Positions 9,526 to 18,422 of a stretch of DNA of 64,000 nt are shown in pieces. Made by a program: the position numbers and the translations under genes. The notes under the pieces were generated by a model, which ran no database searches, had not been told where the DNA came from, and saw only the letters and a program-made list of their open reading frames with translations. The stretch comes from Planctomycetota bacterium (lineage in GTDB: Bacteria > Planctomycetota > J058 > JAJDCP01), in assembly GCA_029260765.1 (NCBI GenBank), contig JAJDCP010000080.1:1-64000 (forward strand), in the 5' to 3' direction. Within the stretch, counting starts at the first letter, position 1, and each line of letters starts with the position of its first letter.

Positions 9526-9591
9526 ATGAAAACGCGAACCCAGATCAAGGCCGGACCGACCTTTACCGTGAAAAACAAGCCGCGCGGCTGA
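9526..9591 (+). CDS. 21-residue peptide, copy 1 (IKAG motif)
   Basis: This tiny gene has an unusually strong ribosome-binding site (GAGGAGAGAG, three bases before ATG) and a clean stop. The peptide begins MKTRTQIKAG, continues PTFTV and ends KNKPRG. It is basic (about +7), with no Cys and no membrane segment. An identical layout repeats at 9644, and a related N-terminus (MKVRASIYAGP) occurs at 21618. Conservation of the coding frame in the duplicate, with one silent change, supports translation. Possible roles are a ribosomally made peptide precursor, a toxin-type peptide or a small regulator. No modifying enzyme or ABC exporter is adjacent. A truncated ISL3 transposase lies 260 bases downstream. 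Confidence 0.6.
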   Translation: MKTRTQIKAGPTFTVKNKPRG

Positions 9592-9643
9592 GCGACGAAA
9601 CTTCAGCAAAGACGATCAACCTGGACACACCGAGGAGAGAGCC

Positions 9644-9709
9644 ATGAAAACGCGAACTCAGATCAAGGCCGGACCGACCTTTACCGTGAATAACAAGCCG
9701 CGCGGCTGA
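9644..9709 (+). CDS. 21-residue peptide, copy 2 (IKAG motif)
   Basis: This is the second copy of the micro-gene, with the same ribosome-binding site and stop. Its start lies 118 bases after the first start. The peptide is identical to copy 1 except Asn replaces Lys at residue 16. The two are probably co-transcribed, as no terminator or promoter is seen in the spacer. The function is unknown. Confidence 0.6.
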   Translation: MKTRTQIKAGPTFTVNNKPRG

Positions 9710-9849
9710 GCTCAGCCAGGACCTGCCTCCAGATGCCCGAAGAGTGTTGCAAGTCGGGCTGCGGAGGAAGACCCTGAGATTAAAATGAAGAAGGACACCG
9801 TGGTACGGCTCTCGCAGACCTGGCAGTCCAGCAAGAGGCGGCAGACACG

Positions 9850-10113
9850 ATGTCCACGAGCATCTTGTACCACGCGTTCGGCGTGAGAAGTTGCCGGTAT
9901 CTGAGGACGAGCTACAAGGGCGGGAGAATGATCTTCGACATTGAGCCGAAGCATCTCAACTGTCCCGGCTGCGGCGCCCGAAAATCAGCGAAGGTCCCAT
10001 CCGAGCGCTGGCGACATCTCAATACGGTCTCCGTTGGTCGACATCCAGTCTATCTCAATGTGCGCATCCCCAGGATCCACTATTCCCGTTGCTCGAATCT
10101 CGATATCGCTTGA
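9850..10113 (+). pseudogene. truncated ISL3-family transposase (N-terminal zinc finger only)
   Basis: The 87-residue frame matches the start of ISL3 transposases: MSTSILYHAFG, then the zinc-finger pair CPGCG (near residue 39), then VGRHPVYLNVRIPR, which precedes the second half of the finger. The family's second CxxC is degraded (HYSRCSNLD) and the frame stops. Full proteins exceed 400 residues, so the helix-turn-helix and DDE core are lost. No terminal inverted repeats were found. It marks past insertion next to the micro-genes. Confidence 0.8.
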
Positions 10114-10278
10114 CAGGCGGATCATGGTTGCTCAGGAAACCAAAACACTGGAGTCGGATGACTCATTCTAGAAGGCTTGCGCCCGGCGTTGGAGGCCTTC
10201 TCTAGAAGCATGTCCGCGCCGGCCGGTCCGATTTCATGGAATGCTGTATCCTGAAAGACTCCCGTCAGGATCCGCAAG

Positions 10279-13200
10279 ATGCGAGCATCGATCGATCTTC
10301 CCAGCGTGCCGGGAATGCGCGTGCTGCGTCGTCTGGGCTCAAACCCTGACAGCCGTGTGTTCTTGTGCGAGCTCAGCGAGGATCCTGCGAAGCAGGTGGC
10401 GGCCAGGATCTTCCCCGCCAGCCGAGGAAGTGACCTCAGCCACGGCCTCGAGGTCTGGCGGCGCATCGCGGCGATCCAAGGGCGGGAAGGGAGCCAGCGC
10501 CTGGTCGAGGTGGTGGGCAGGGGCATCCTCGCGGGCGGTGGGGCTTGGATCGCCACGGCCTGGCACCCCCTGGGCAGCCTGAAGGGCGAGATGACGGCGC
10601 GCGGCACCCTCGACGAGTTTCGGGTCCTTTCGGTGGGGATCCAGCTGGCTACAGCCCTCTCGCTGCTCCACGCTGAGGGGATCGCGCACGGTGACCTGAA
10701 ACCGTCGAGCATCTTGCGCCGGCACGACGGCGGGGTGTGTCTGGCGGGTTTCAAGGAAGCTTTTCTGGCAGGCGAGCCGGCTTCCTCGCCAGGCAACTCG
10801 GGGTTCGGCGCACCAGAGCAGCGAGCGGCCATCCCCGTGGAGGCGTCGGGGCAGAGCCGGCTTGACATCTACGCCCTGGGCGCGATCCTGTACGCGTGCC
10901 TGGTAGGCCACCCCCCTCGGCCCGAACGGCCGGACCTGTTCGCGCTGGAGCGGGCGCGGGTCTCGCGTCAGACCCAGGAAGCGATCCTGGGCGCGCTTGA
11001 AAAGAACCCCGCCGACCGCCACGCGGACGCGGCCATCTTCGGCGCCGAGCTCGTCGAGGCCCAGAAAAAACTGAGCGCCCAGGCCTCCCCGGCGGTGCCC
11101 GCCGCCGAGTATGAACGGGTCGAAAACGGAGAAAGCACCGCCAGCCACGACTCATCCACCTGGACAGCGGCCGATGGGGCCGTCCGCGCCAGTCCGAGCA
11201 AGGACGAGAGCTCGGGTTGTGGCAAGTATCAGCTGCTCGAGGAGATCGCTCGCGGCGGCATGGGGGTTGTTTACCGAGCCCATCACCCAGAGCTGCAGCG
11301 CGACTACGCCCTCAAGAGAATGCTCTTCAGCCCTCGTTCCAGGGATGCGATCGTGCGTTTCATGCGCGAGGCCCAGACGATGGCGCGGCTCGATCACCCC
11401 GGCATCATCGCGATCCACGAGGTCGCCTTTGACGGCGACAGCCCCTACCTGGTCATGGACCTCATCCACGGCGGGCCGCTTTCGAGCCAGTGCAAACAAG
11501 GGCCCTTGCCGTTGCGGCAGGCGGCCCACATCGCAGAATGCATCGCTCGGGCCATCGACCACGCCCACCGCCGCGGCGTGATCCACCGAGACCTCAAGCC
11601 AAGCAACATCCTGATCGATCGGGATGGCAGCCCGAAAGTCGGCGACTTTGGCCTGGCGCGAGGCACCAACGAAGACTCGGACCTCACCCGGAGCGGCGCA
11701 GTGATTGGGACCGCCAGCTATATGTCCCCTGAACAGGCCGCGGGTGACAGAGACCGCGTGGGGACGGCCGCCGACGTGTACGGGATCGGTGCCATTTTGT
11801 ACGAGATGGTCACCGGTCGCCCCCCCTTTGTCGGAGCCTACCTCGAAGTCCTTGCCGCCATCAGGGACTCGCAGCCGACACCCCCCGAGACGCTTCGTCC
11901 CGGCCTGCCCCGCGATCTTTCGGCGATCATCTCGCAGGCGCTGGCCAAGGACGCCAGCCGCCGTTATGCCAGTGCCGGGGCTCTGGCTGATGACCTGAAA
12001 CGCTTCAGCGAGGGCGTGCCCGTGTCGGCGCGCCCGGTCTCCACTCTCGAGCGGTCGGTCTCGTGGGTGAGACGCCATCGCGGTGTCAGCTTGTTGCTCG
12101 GGCTTTGCCTGATCCTGGCCTTCGTGGCGCTCGTGATGAGCCTGGTGACGCTACGTGCCCGTGCGATCGAAGAGGCCAAAGAGCTTGAGTTCCGAGGCAT
12201 CGCCCGACTCGCCTTGGGTCCGGACGAAGGCGCGCGCGCCGATCTGCGCCGCGCGATCGCTCTCGACGCTGGCCGGGTCCATGCCTTGCGGGTGCTCGCT
12301 GGCATCGAGCTCGAGGACGGTGCTCTGGACGAGGCAGAGCGGCTACTTGAGCAGGCTGCCAGGATCGATCCCTGGGATGCGCGCATCGGCATTCTGCGGG
12401 CAAGGTTGGCCGAGGCTTACGCGAGGCCGGATGCGGCGCTGGCGATCTACAGGCAGCTGTTCGCCCGCGGCGAGCCGTCGGAAGAGCTGTGCCGTCGTCT
12501 GGCCAGGGCGGTGCTCGCGTCCGCGGCAGGCCAACGGGCAGCCCTCGACGAGGTCATGCGCGTGACCGATGCCTTGCTGCAGCGCGCGGCGGACGATCCA
12601 GAAGCCTACCGCCTGCGGACCGCCTGTCTTGAGGCTCTGGGCCAGGTGGTGTGCGCTGAAGAGGAACGCTGGCGCTTGTTCCGTGTGGACCCCGACGATC
12701 TCGAAAACCTGTCGTTCATTGTCTGGCGGCTCATCGAGCAGGGGGAGGTTGAGAGCCTGCTCTCCCTGTGGCGGGAAGCCTTCCGCCGCCTCGGGCAACC
12801 CGGTGATCCGAGTCTGCTGAGCACCACCGAGGCGGACGGCATCAGGTTCGAGGCTGCGGTCACAGACCCGAGCCTTCCGGCAGCCCGACGGCTGCGAGGG
12901 GCTATCGGGCTATCCTTGTTCGGTGTTCCATCAACGCGCAAGGCGCTGCAGGCGGTGGCTTCCGACCCGACGACACGCCCATTTCTGCGCGACGCCGCCG
13001 TCTCCAGCCTTGTCGGAATGTCTCCAGAGTATGATCTGGAACGCTGGGGCGCGCACGTCACCGCTGCGGAGACGGGTTCGCCCGGGCACGCCCTGACCCT
13101 GCTTGAGCGTGCCCCCTTGCTCAGTGGTGAAGAGGCATTGTTCGCGGCCTTCGCCCAGGCGCGCGAACCGCTCTTCCGAGCCTGCGTGCCACTGGCCCGA

Positions 13201-14907
13201 CTGCTGGCCCTGTTCGCCAGCAACGTCGAGCGTGCGGCGCCGGACGCCGCGGAACATGCCGCGACCGTCCGGCTCATCGATCGCCTGTCTGCCGATCAAG
13301 ACCCGCGGGTGTGTGAAGCCGCCAGACGCGCGTCTGCGGCGTTGTGGTTCCTTTGCAACGACGTTGCCGAAGCTGCCAACAGTCCCGACGAGGCCGCCGG
13401 GCTGTTGCTGGCGCTGCGCTTGAGCGACCTTCCGCCGCCAGGGCTGCGCGGGCTGCGTCCGCGGGTCGAGGCTGCGCTGGCGCGCTCGATCGAGCTGCGG
13501 CCTAGCGCGCGGCTGTGCGTCGAGCGGGCCCGGCGCCGTCTCGAGGCCTCGGATCCCGGCTGGGAAGCAGACTTGGCCTCGGCGCTCGCATTCCCCGAGC
13601 CGCCTTTGGCGGCACGCTTCCTCGCCGCCGTCACAGGACTTCATGCGGGCAATGTCGAGCCGCTCGCCTGGCTGGAGTCTGCCGATCCTGGGGCCGCGGC
13701 CCGCGCCGTCGAATTGGCAGGACTCCGTAAACAACTGGGGCTGATCACGCTCGACGGACCGAATGGGACCACCCGCTTCGTCTTTCCCGCCGTGCCCCCG
13801 TCCGAACAGCTTGCGTTGCTGCAGAAGGCCTTCGAGATCACGAGCATTGGCTTGGAGCAAGGCGCGGGCGGACCGGTGTTCGCGAAGGAGTCGCACTTGC
13901 AACTGCGCTTTCCCGTCGAAGAGTGCTACCGGGTGGAGACTGAAGGACTGCGCTCGCTGACTCTGGCCGTCGGTGCTATTCGGGACCAACAATCGGGAGT
14001 CTTTGTCTCGCACAGGACCAACCTGCCTTCAATACAGATCGATCTGGGCGATCCGATCGTCGGCACGCTGATCACGGGTCAGGTAGAGCCTTTCAGGCTG
14101 ACGCTCGGGCGTATGGGTTTCGCATTGGACTCGGGCCGGACACGGCGCTTGTTTGTTCACGCTGTGAGTCGGCAGCTGGCCGACGGGGGAGTGCTCGCGA
14201 TCTCGACCGGATTCGATTTCAAAGCGCGCCTCTCGGGCTTGCTGCTCGTCGCTCGGCCTGCCCACGGAGCTTCGACCGACCTCATGCCGTCGGAAGAGCC
14301 ACCGTTGCCCCAAACCAGTCCTTCGGGTGAGCTCACGCTGCGCAAGGAGGGTGCTGTCATCCGTGCGCCGCGTGACCTGGCTGGGCTGCGCAGGGAGGGG
14401 GCCGTGCTCCGTGCCAAGGGCGCCTGGTGTAGCGGTAGCCGTGCCTGTGCCTTGGCTGGCCTCGAGAGCCTGAGCGGCGACGTCGTGATCGAAGCACGGC
14501 TTGCCTTCAAGCCGGCCTGGCGGGATCAGGGGGCCGGGCTGGCCCTGGCCAGCGAAGGCAGCAGCCACGCGGTCAGGCTGCTTCTGACCCAGGAGGGAGT
14601 CCGGTCCGATCAATGCAGTCTCTCGCTCTCCCTCCAGAGGCCAGGGCGTTGGGAGATCCCGGCCACCAGGATCGATCTGGGGAGCGCGGAGACCCTCTGC
14701 CTGAGGCTGCACCGCAAGGACGACTTCATCTACGCTTCGGTCGGAAAGACCTTCGAGGCGATGCAACCTATCGCAGAACCGGTCCGCTTCGAACTGCGTG
14801 ACCCGATCACCGCGAGCCTCATCGCGCGCAACTTCCATGCTGCAGACACCGGTCAGCTGGCCACCTTCGATCTGGTCGAGATCCGCGGCTACAGAACCCC
14901 GCGTTGA
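10279..14907 (+). CDS. giant Ser/Thr protein kinase: pseudokinase + kinase + TM + TPR-like + lectin-like
   Basis: This 1542-residue signalling protein has several modules. Residues about 10-260 form a degenerate kinase: the ATP-binding Lys is Arg43 (VAARIF), the catalytic loop is HGDLKPSS at 137-144, and the metal-binding DFG is AGF at 156-158. Residues 317-585 are an intact Hanks-type kinase with glycine loop ARGGMGVVY, Lys346, HRDLKPSN (Asp438) and DFG at 456-458. A single membrane helix follows (about 603-625). The C-terminal part has TPR-like and HEAT-like helices to about 1200 and a beta-rich, laminin-G-like end (about 1400-1542). The kinase half should be cytoplasmic and the repeat half outside. 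It is convergent with the sigma factor at 14921-15745, 13 bases apart, a pairing common in planctomycetes. Confidence 0.92.
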   Translation: MRASIDLPSVPGMRVLRRLGSNPDSRVFLCELSEDPAKQVAARIFPASRGSDLSHGLEVWRRIAAIQGREGSQRLVEVVGRGILAGGGAWIATAWHPLGSLKGEMTARGTLDEFRVLSVGIQLATALSLLHAEGIAHGDLKPSSILRRHDGGVCLAGFKEAFLAGEPASSPGNSGFGAPEQRAAIPVEASGQSRLDIYALGAILYACLVGHPPRPERPDLFALERARVSRQTQEAILGALEKNPADRHADAAIFGAELVEAQKKLSAQASPAVPAAEYERVENGESTASHDSSTWTAADGAVRASPSKDESSGCGKYQLLEEIARGGMGVVYRAHHPELQRDYALKRMLFSPRSRDAIVRFMREAQTMARLDHPGIIAIHEVAFDGDSPYLVMDLIHGGPLSSQCKQGPLPLRQAAHIAECIARAIDHAHRRGVIHRDLKPSNILIDRDGSPKVGDFGLARGTNEDSDLTRSGAVIGTASYMSPEQAAGDRDRVGTAADVYGIGAILYEMVTGRPPFVGAYLEVLAAIRDSQPTPPETLRPGLPRDLSAIISQALAKDASRRYASAGALADDLKRFSEGVPVSARPVSTLERSVSWVRRHRGVSLLLGLCLILAFVALVMSLVTLRARAIEEAKELEFRGIARLALGPDEGARADLRRAIALDAGRVHALRVLAGIELEDGALDEAERLLEQAARIDPWDARIGILRARLAEAYARPDAALAIYRQLFARGEPSEELCRRLARAVLASAAGQRAALDEVMRVTDALLQRAADDPEAYRLRTACLEALGQVVCAEEERWRLFRVDPDDLENLSFIVWRLIEQGEVESLLSLWREAFRRLGQPGDPSLLSTTEADGIRFEAAVTDPSLPAARRLRGAIGLSLFGVPSTRKALQAVASDPTTRPFLRDAAVSSLVGMSPEYDLERWGAHVTAAETGSPGHALTLLERAPLLSGEEALFAAFAQAREPLFRACVPLARLLALFASNVERAAPDAAEHAATVRLIDRLSADQDPRVCEAARRASAALWFLCNDVAEAANSPDEAAGLLLALRLSDLPPPGLRGLRPRVEAALARSIELRPSARLCVERARRRLEASDPGWEADLASALAFPEPPLAARFLAAVTGLHAGNVEPLAWLESADPGAAARAVELAGLRKQLGLITLDGPNGTTRFVFPAVPPSEQLALLQKAFEITSIGLEQGAGGPVFAKESHLQLRFPVEECYRVETEGLRSLTLAVGAIRDQQSGVFVSHRTNLPSIQIDLGDPIVGTLITGQVEPFRLTLGRMGFALDSGRTRRLFVHAVSRQLADGGVLAISTGFDFKARLSGLLLVARPAHGASTDLMPSEEPPLPQTSPSGELTLRKEGAVIRAPRDLAGLRREGAVLRAKGAWCSGSRACALAGLESLSGDVVIEARLAFKPAWRDQGAGLALASEGSSHAVRLLLTQEGVRSDQCSLSLSLQRPGRWEIPATRIDLGSAETLCLRLHRKDDFIYASVGKTFEAMQPIAEPVRFELRDPITASLIARNFHAADTGQLATFDLVEIRGYRTPR

Positions 14908-14920
14908 ACGGCGTGCACGC

Positions 14921-15745
14921 TCAGGCCACCATGGCCGTGGGCCCAAAGATCACCTCGAGTCCGTGCCGCAACTCGCCGCCCGTGCGGGTTTTCTCACCCG
15001 GCAGACGGCGCAAGGCGGAGAGATGGACATCGAGCCACAGGTCGAGCGCCCGGCGGAGCACCGGGTCTGCGAGCTCCGCCAGGACCGCCGCTTTGCTCCC
15101 GGGTTGGGCGAGGACGGTCCGCACTGTGGCTCCCAGCTGTGCCCAGTCGAGCCCGGCACGAAGCTCTTGATCGAGACCCAGGCTGCGTTGGAGCAACCCG
15201 CCGAGGATCTCTTCCCGCACCTGCTGCAGGATGCGTTTGACCAGGCTCTCCGAGATCCCTTCCCGTTCCGCGATCTGCGCATAATTGAGGTTTAGAATCA
15301 TGCGCCCACTGAGCACGTAGACCCGTTGACGGTCGCGCCGGGGACCGTGTGCGCAGCGATCGTGCCAGGCGCGGACGGCCCCGAGGATGTCGGCGATGAT
15401 ATCGACGACGCGGCTCTGCTCTTCGCTGACCATCGGCTCCGGGACATTCTCCAGTGGCTTGGACGCGCGACGTCTCTCCCGCCACTGCTGGCGCAGCTTG
15501 AACTGCAGGACCCCCTGAAGATAGGCGCGGAAGGGGCCTCGGTGTGGATTGTAGCGTTCGTACAGCCGTTCCTTGATGTCGATCAGGATGTCCTGGACGA
15601 TGTCCTCCGGGTCCTGAACCAGGCCACGCGCCTGAAAGCTGCGAAGGAGCAGCAGCAGGGGCTCGCGGTAGTCCTTGACGTCGTCCCACTCGGGCTCGTG
15701 GCCCCGTTTCAACGACGAACAGGTGTCCACCCACAGTGAATCCAT
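14921..15745 (-). CDS. ECF-type RNA polymerase sigma factor
   Basis: This 274-residue sigma-70-family factor should direct RNA polymerase to a specific promoter set. Region 2 is recognisable (near residues 25-95: DPEDIVQDILIDIKERL, then FRAYLQGVLQFKLRQQWRERRR). Region 4 helix-turn-helix is at about 150-190 (LNYAQIAEREGISESLVKRIL). About 90 extra C-terminal residues follow region 4, longer than minimal ECF factors. The ATG at 15745 has AGGAGA seven bases upstream; the open frame further upstream lacks any site. No anti-sigma factor lies adjacent, so control by the convergent membrane kinase is a reasonable guess. Confidence 0.88.
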   Translation of the reverse strand: MDSLWVDTCSSLKRGHEPEWDDVKDYREPLLLLLRSFQARGLVQDPEDIVQDILIDIKERLYERYNPHRGPFRAYLQGVLQFKLRQQWRERRRASKPLENVPEPMVSEEQSRVVDIIADILGAVRAWHDRCAHGPRRDRQRVYVLSGRMILNLNYAQIAEREGISESLVKRILQQVREEILGGLLQRSLGLDQELRAGLDWAQLGATVRTVLAQPGSKAAVLAELADPVLRRALDLWLDVHLSALRRLPGEKTRTGGELRHGLEVIFGPTAMVA

Positions 15746-15807
15746 GGCGGGGTCTCCTGGACCTGACCATGGAAGTATAGCCGACAATGGCTGCAGGGCC
15801 TGCCACT

Positions 15808-18393
15808 CTATCCCGGGTAGACCGCGTATTCCGGCGTGCTGGAGACTTCGCCGCCCAACCACTCCACCAGGTGCTCCGGCTTCATGGCCCGAGACCGCGG
15901 GCCGCCGGTGCCCGGGTCGTTGCACATCAAGGCACCATCCTTGTCGATGCCCGTGATCAGCATCCAGTGGCCGCCTTTCCGGTCATTCCACTTCTGTCCC
16001 GCTTGCGAGCCCCCCGTGCAAATGATCGCCCCAGCACGCAGTTGCTCCGTGATCCAGGCGGAGGTGTCCCCCCGTTTCGGGCTCATCTGATAGCGCAAGC
16101 CGACCGCCTCCAGCATCTTCTTACACTTGACATAGCTCGAGCCTTCGGGTGTGACACCGCCGAGCTGCGCGCAGTGCATCATCAGCTCGAAATCGCTCAT
16201 GCCGCGTCCATACTCGGGCTTGAAGTAGCGAAGCAGCATCGCCATCGAGGTCGGATTGCAGGACCAGCCGCCCTCCCACGTGCCCGCGCCCCGGGGGTGC
16301 CCCTGCAGGATGTGCTCGGGCTTGGCCCCATGAGCGGTGACGGCGTCTGAGCGCAGGCCTTCCTGCGGGTCGTAGACGGGCTGGCGGTCGCCGTTGAGGA
16401 GCTTGCTGCTGCTGCGGGCCACACCGAGCACACCGTCGGCGCCCAGGCCCATCGCCTGCTGGAAGCTGCGGATCGCGGTGTCCAGTTTGCCGTCGGCAGT
16501 CTGGTTGAGGTCCGCCCACGTGATCCCCGCCTTGCCGAAAGCCCACAGTCTCTCCTTGACCCGCTGCACGTCGATCCCGGGCGCCGCCGCGCCCGAAACC
16601 GGCGCGCCCAGAGCGATCGGGCGGAGCAGGGCCAGGTGGGTCAGACTGCCCGGCGTGACGACGCCCTGCTGCTCCTTGGAGCCTTTCTGCAGCGGCAGTC
16701 CGAAGACCTCGTTCTGCAGGAGCTCCAGGCTGCTCAGGGCCTGGGCCTTGGCCGGATAGAGCCGGTAGGCGGCGTCCTGATGCCGGTAGCGCCGGGCGGT
16801 CTTGCTTTCTTTTCCCTCCAGCTTGGCGACCATCTCTGAGGCATGCCTGGCCAGCGTCGGCCAGTTGAGCTTGGCCAGTTGGGGGCTCTGATAGCCCAAC
16901 TCCGCCAGCCGCTTGCGGACCTTCTCGAGGTCCTCCGGATGCTCGGCCGTGGGCTCACCGGTGCCTTTCCATACCACTTTCCCCTTCAGCTGGAAATCGC
17001 GTTGGACGGGCGAATAGTCCTGTTCGTCCTCGGGCTTCTCGGGGATGGCCAGTGGCTTCGGATCGGGCCTTTGAGGGAGCGGCTCCGAGATCTGCGCCTC
17101 TGCCTGGGGGGTGACTGCCAAGCCCGCCGCTCCGCCCGAGCTGGCGGCTGTCGGTGCGGTTGCCGGCATTCTCCCCGAGGTGTCCAGCGTCTCGCTGGCC
17201 CGGCTCTTCTTTTTGAAGACATAGAGACGGTTGGACTTCGCAGATGTGATGTACAGTGTCTCGGCACTATCCATCGCAAGGCCTTCGGCTTGCAGCACGC
17301 CGGCCGCCAGCCCGTGCGCGCCAGCTTTCAGAGACAACCTGGAGACCAGGGCCGCCGTGCCTTTGTGGACGGGCACCTCGAGCACCACCTGGGACTCGTG
17401 GCTCAGGATCAGCAGCCGCTGGAAGTCACGCGGGTCGCCGCTGAAGCCGAAGGTCTTCTTGCGGGCGTTGCGGTAACAGAGACCCGAGATGTCCAGAACC
17501 TTGCTCTGGCCGCTGAAAATCGTGTCGGTCAGCTCAAGGACGCCTTCGATGTTGCGCTCAAAGCCGAGCCCCATAAGCCCGCGATGCGTGCGTTTCCCCG
17601 GCTCGATCAGCCCATCCGGCGACCGCAAGCCGATCTTGCGTTGAAAGTCTTCGATCGCCTGGATCGTCCGCTCATCACAGTGTCCCGGGGTGAAACCCGC
17701 CGGCAGCTGCCCGTGCGCTGTCAAGGCCCGCTGGACCCGTTGCACGTCAGCTGCGAGGTTTCCATCATCGCCTGCGCGGAGCTTTCCCACCTCGTCTTGT
17801 AGCGGGAAGCGGGGAAACGAGGGAAGGCTCTTGAGTGGCACCGCGTAGATGCGGGGTGGCTTCTCCTTGGCGACCAGCAGCCGTTGACCGTCCGGATCGT
17901 AGGCGAGCCCCTCCAGACCGGTGTCGCCGCCGTCAGTCTTGCCCAGGCCAGGACCTCCCGGGGCGCCAGCCATGGTCCAGAGCTCACAGTCGCGGGCCTT
18001 GATCGTGGAGGTGCCGCGCCCGATCTCCAGCCGCACCAGGCGCCAGCGTTTCTCTTCCAACCCATAGAAGACCGAGACGTTGTTGTCGCCCTGCCCGACG
18101 TAGACGAGATCTTCGAGGTCTGAGAAGCCCTGCGTCTTGATGTCCTGCCCGCGGGCGATCTGCCCGCTGTAATCGGTGACGCGGATTTTCTGGGTGCCAC
18201 TGTTGACGTGAAACAGCAGCTTCAGGCCAGGATTGCAAGCCACCCCGGACCAGTCCTTCGAGTAGCTTCGGCCCTTCTTCTTCTCGGCGGGACTCTCCAA
18301 CCCCACCTCGTGAACGAGCACGTAGTCTTCGAGCAGCTCCTTCTTGAAGCTGATCGTGTACTGCTGACCGGCTTTGACTTTGAGCGTTTGCAT
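15808..18393 (-). CDS. modular protein: beta-propeller-like, peptidoglycan-binding-like modules, C39-like peptidase
   Basis: This 861-residue protein appears to be assembled from several modules. SdiA-regulated/esterase-like propeller pieces lie at about 40-200 and 290-410 (GLEGLAYDPDGQRLL, DISGLCYRNARKKTFGF). Peptidoglycan-binding-1-like modules lie at about 215-285 (DVQRVQRALTAHG) and 605-665 (DVQRVKERLWAFGKAG). Residues 700-861 form a papain-like/C39 peptidase with Cys712 (SCNPTSMAMLL), His809 (GGHWMLITGID) and Asp826 as likely triad. No signal peptide or membrane helix is seen. The N-terminus starts MQTLKVKAGQQYTI. It sits 29 bases downstream of the 675-residue gene, probably as one operon. 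It may be a cell-wall-directed enzyme or delivered effector; the target is unknown. Confidence 0.75.
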   Translation of the reverse strand: MQTLKVKAGQQYTISFKKELLEDYVLVHEVGLESPAEKKKGRSYSKDWSGVACNPGLKLLFHVNSGTQKIRVTDYSGQIARGQDIKTQGFSDLEDLVYVGQGDNNVSVFYGLEEKRWRLVRLEIGRGTSTIKARDCELWTMAGAPGGPGLGKTDGGDTGLEGLAYDPDGQRLLVAKEKPPRIYAVPLKSLPSFPRFPLQDEVGKLRAGDDGNLAADVQRVQRALTAHGQLPAGFTPGHCDERTIQAIEDFQRKIGLRSPDGLIEPGKRTHRGLMGLGFERNIEGVLELTDTIFSGQSKVLDISGLCYRNARKKTFGFSGDPRDFQRLLILSHESQVVLEVPVHKGTAALVSRLSLKAGAHGLAAGVLQAEGLAMDSAETLYITSAKSNRLYVFKKKSRASETLDTSGRMPATAPTAASSGGAAGLAVTPQAEAQISEPLPQRPDPKPLAIPEKPEDEQDYSPVQRDFQLKGKVVWKGTGEPTAEHPEDLEKVRKRLAELGYQSPQLAKLNWPTLARHASEMVAKLEGKESKTARRYRHQDAAYRLYPAKAQALSSLELLQNEVFGLPLQKGSKEQQGVVTPGSLTHLALLRPIALGAPVSGAAAPGIDVQRVKERLWAFGKAGITWADLNQTADGKLDTAIRSFQQAMGLGADGVLGVARSSSKLLNGDRQPVYDPQEGLRSDAVTAHGAKPEHILQGHPRGAGTWEGGWSCNPTSMAMLLRYFKPEYGRGMSDFELMMHCAQLGGVTPEGSSYVKCKKMLEAVGLRYQMSPKRGDTSAWITEQLRAGAIICTGGSQAGQKWNDRKGGHWMLITGIDKDGALMCNDPGTGGPRSRAMKPEHLVEWLGGEVSSTPEYAVYPG

Positions 18394-18422
18394 AGCGGGG
18401 CTCCGATCGTCGGTGGAAGGGT

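Larger units (their letters stand above)
9514..9710 (+). repeat. tandem duplication of a 79-bp micro-gene unit
   Basis: Copies at 9514-9592 and 9632-9710 differ at two positions. One is silent (ACC/ACT at codon 5) and one changes codon 16 from Lys to Asn. Each unit includes the ribosome-binding site, a complete open frame and the stop. The 39-base spacer is not repeated. Confidence 0.9.

Noticed and set aside
9785..9886. Short frame MKKDTVVRLSQTW after the micro-genes
   Set aside because: No ribosome-binding site, and it overlaps the transposase remnant in another frame.
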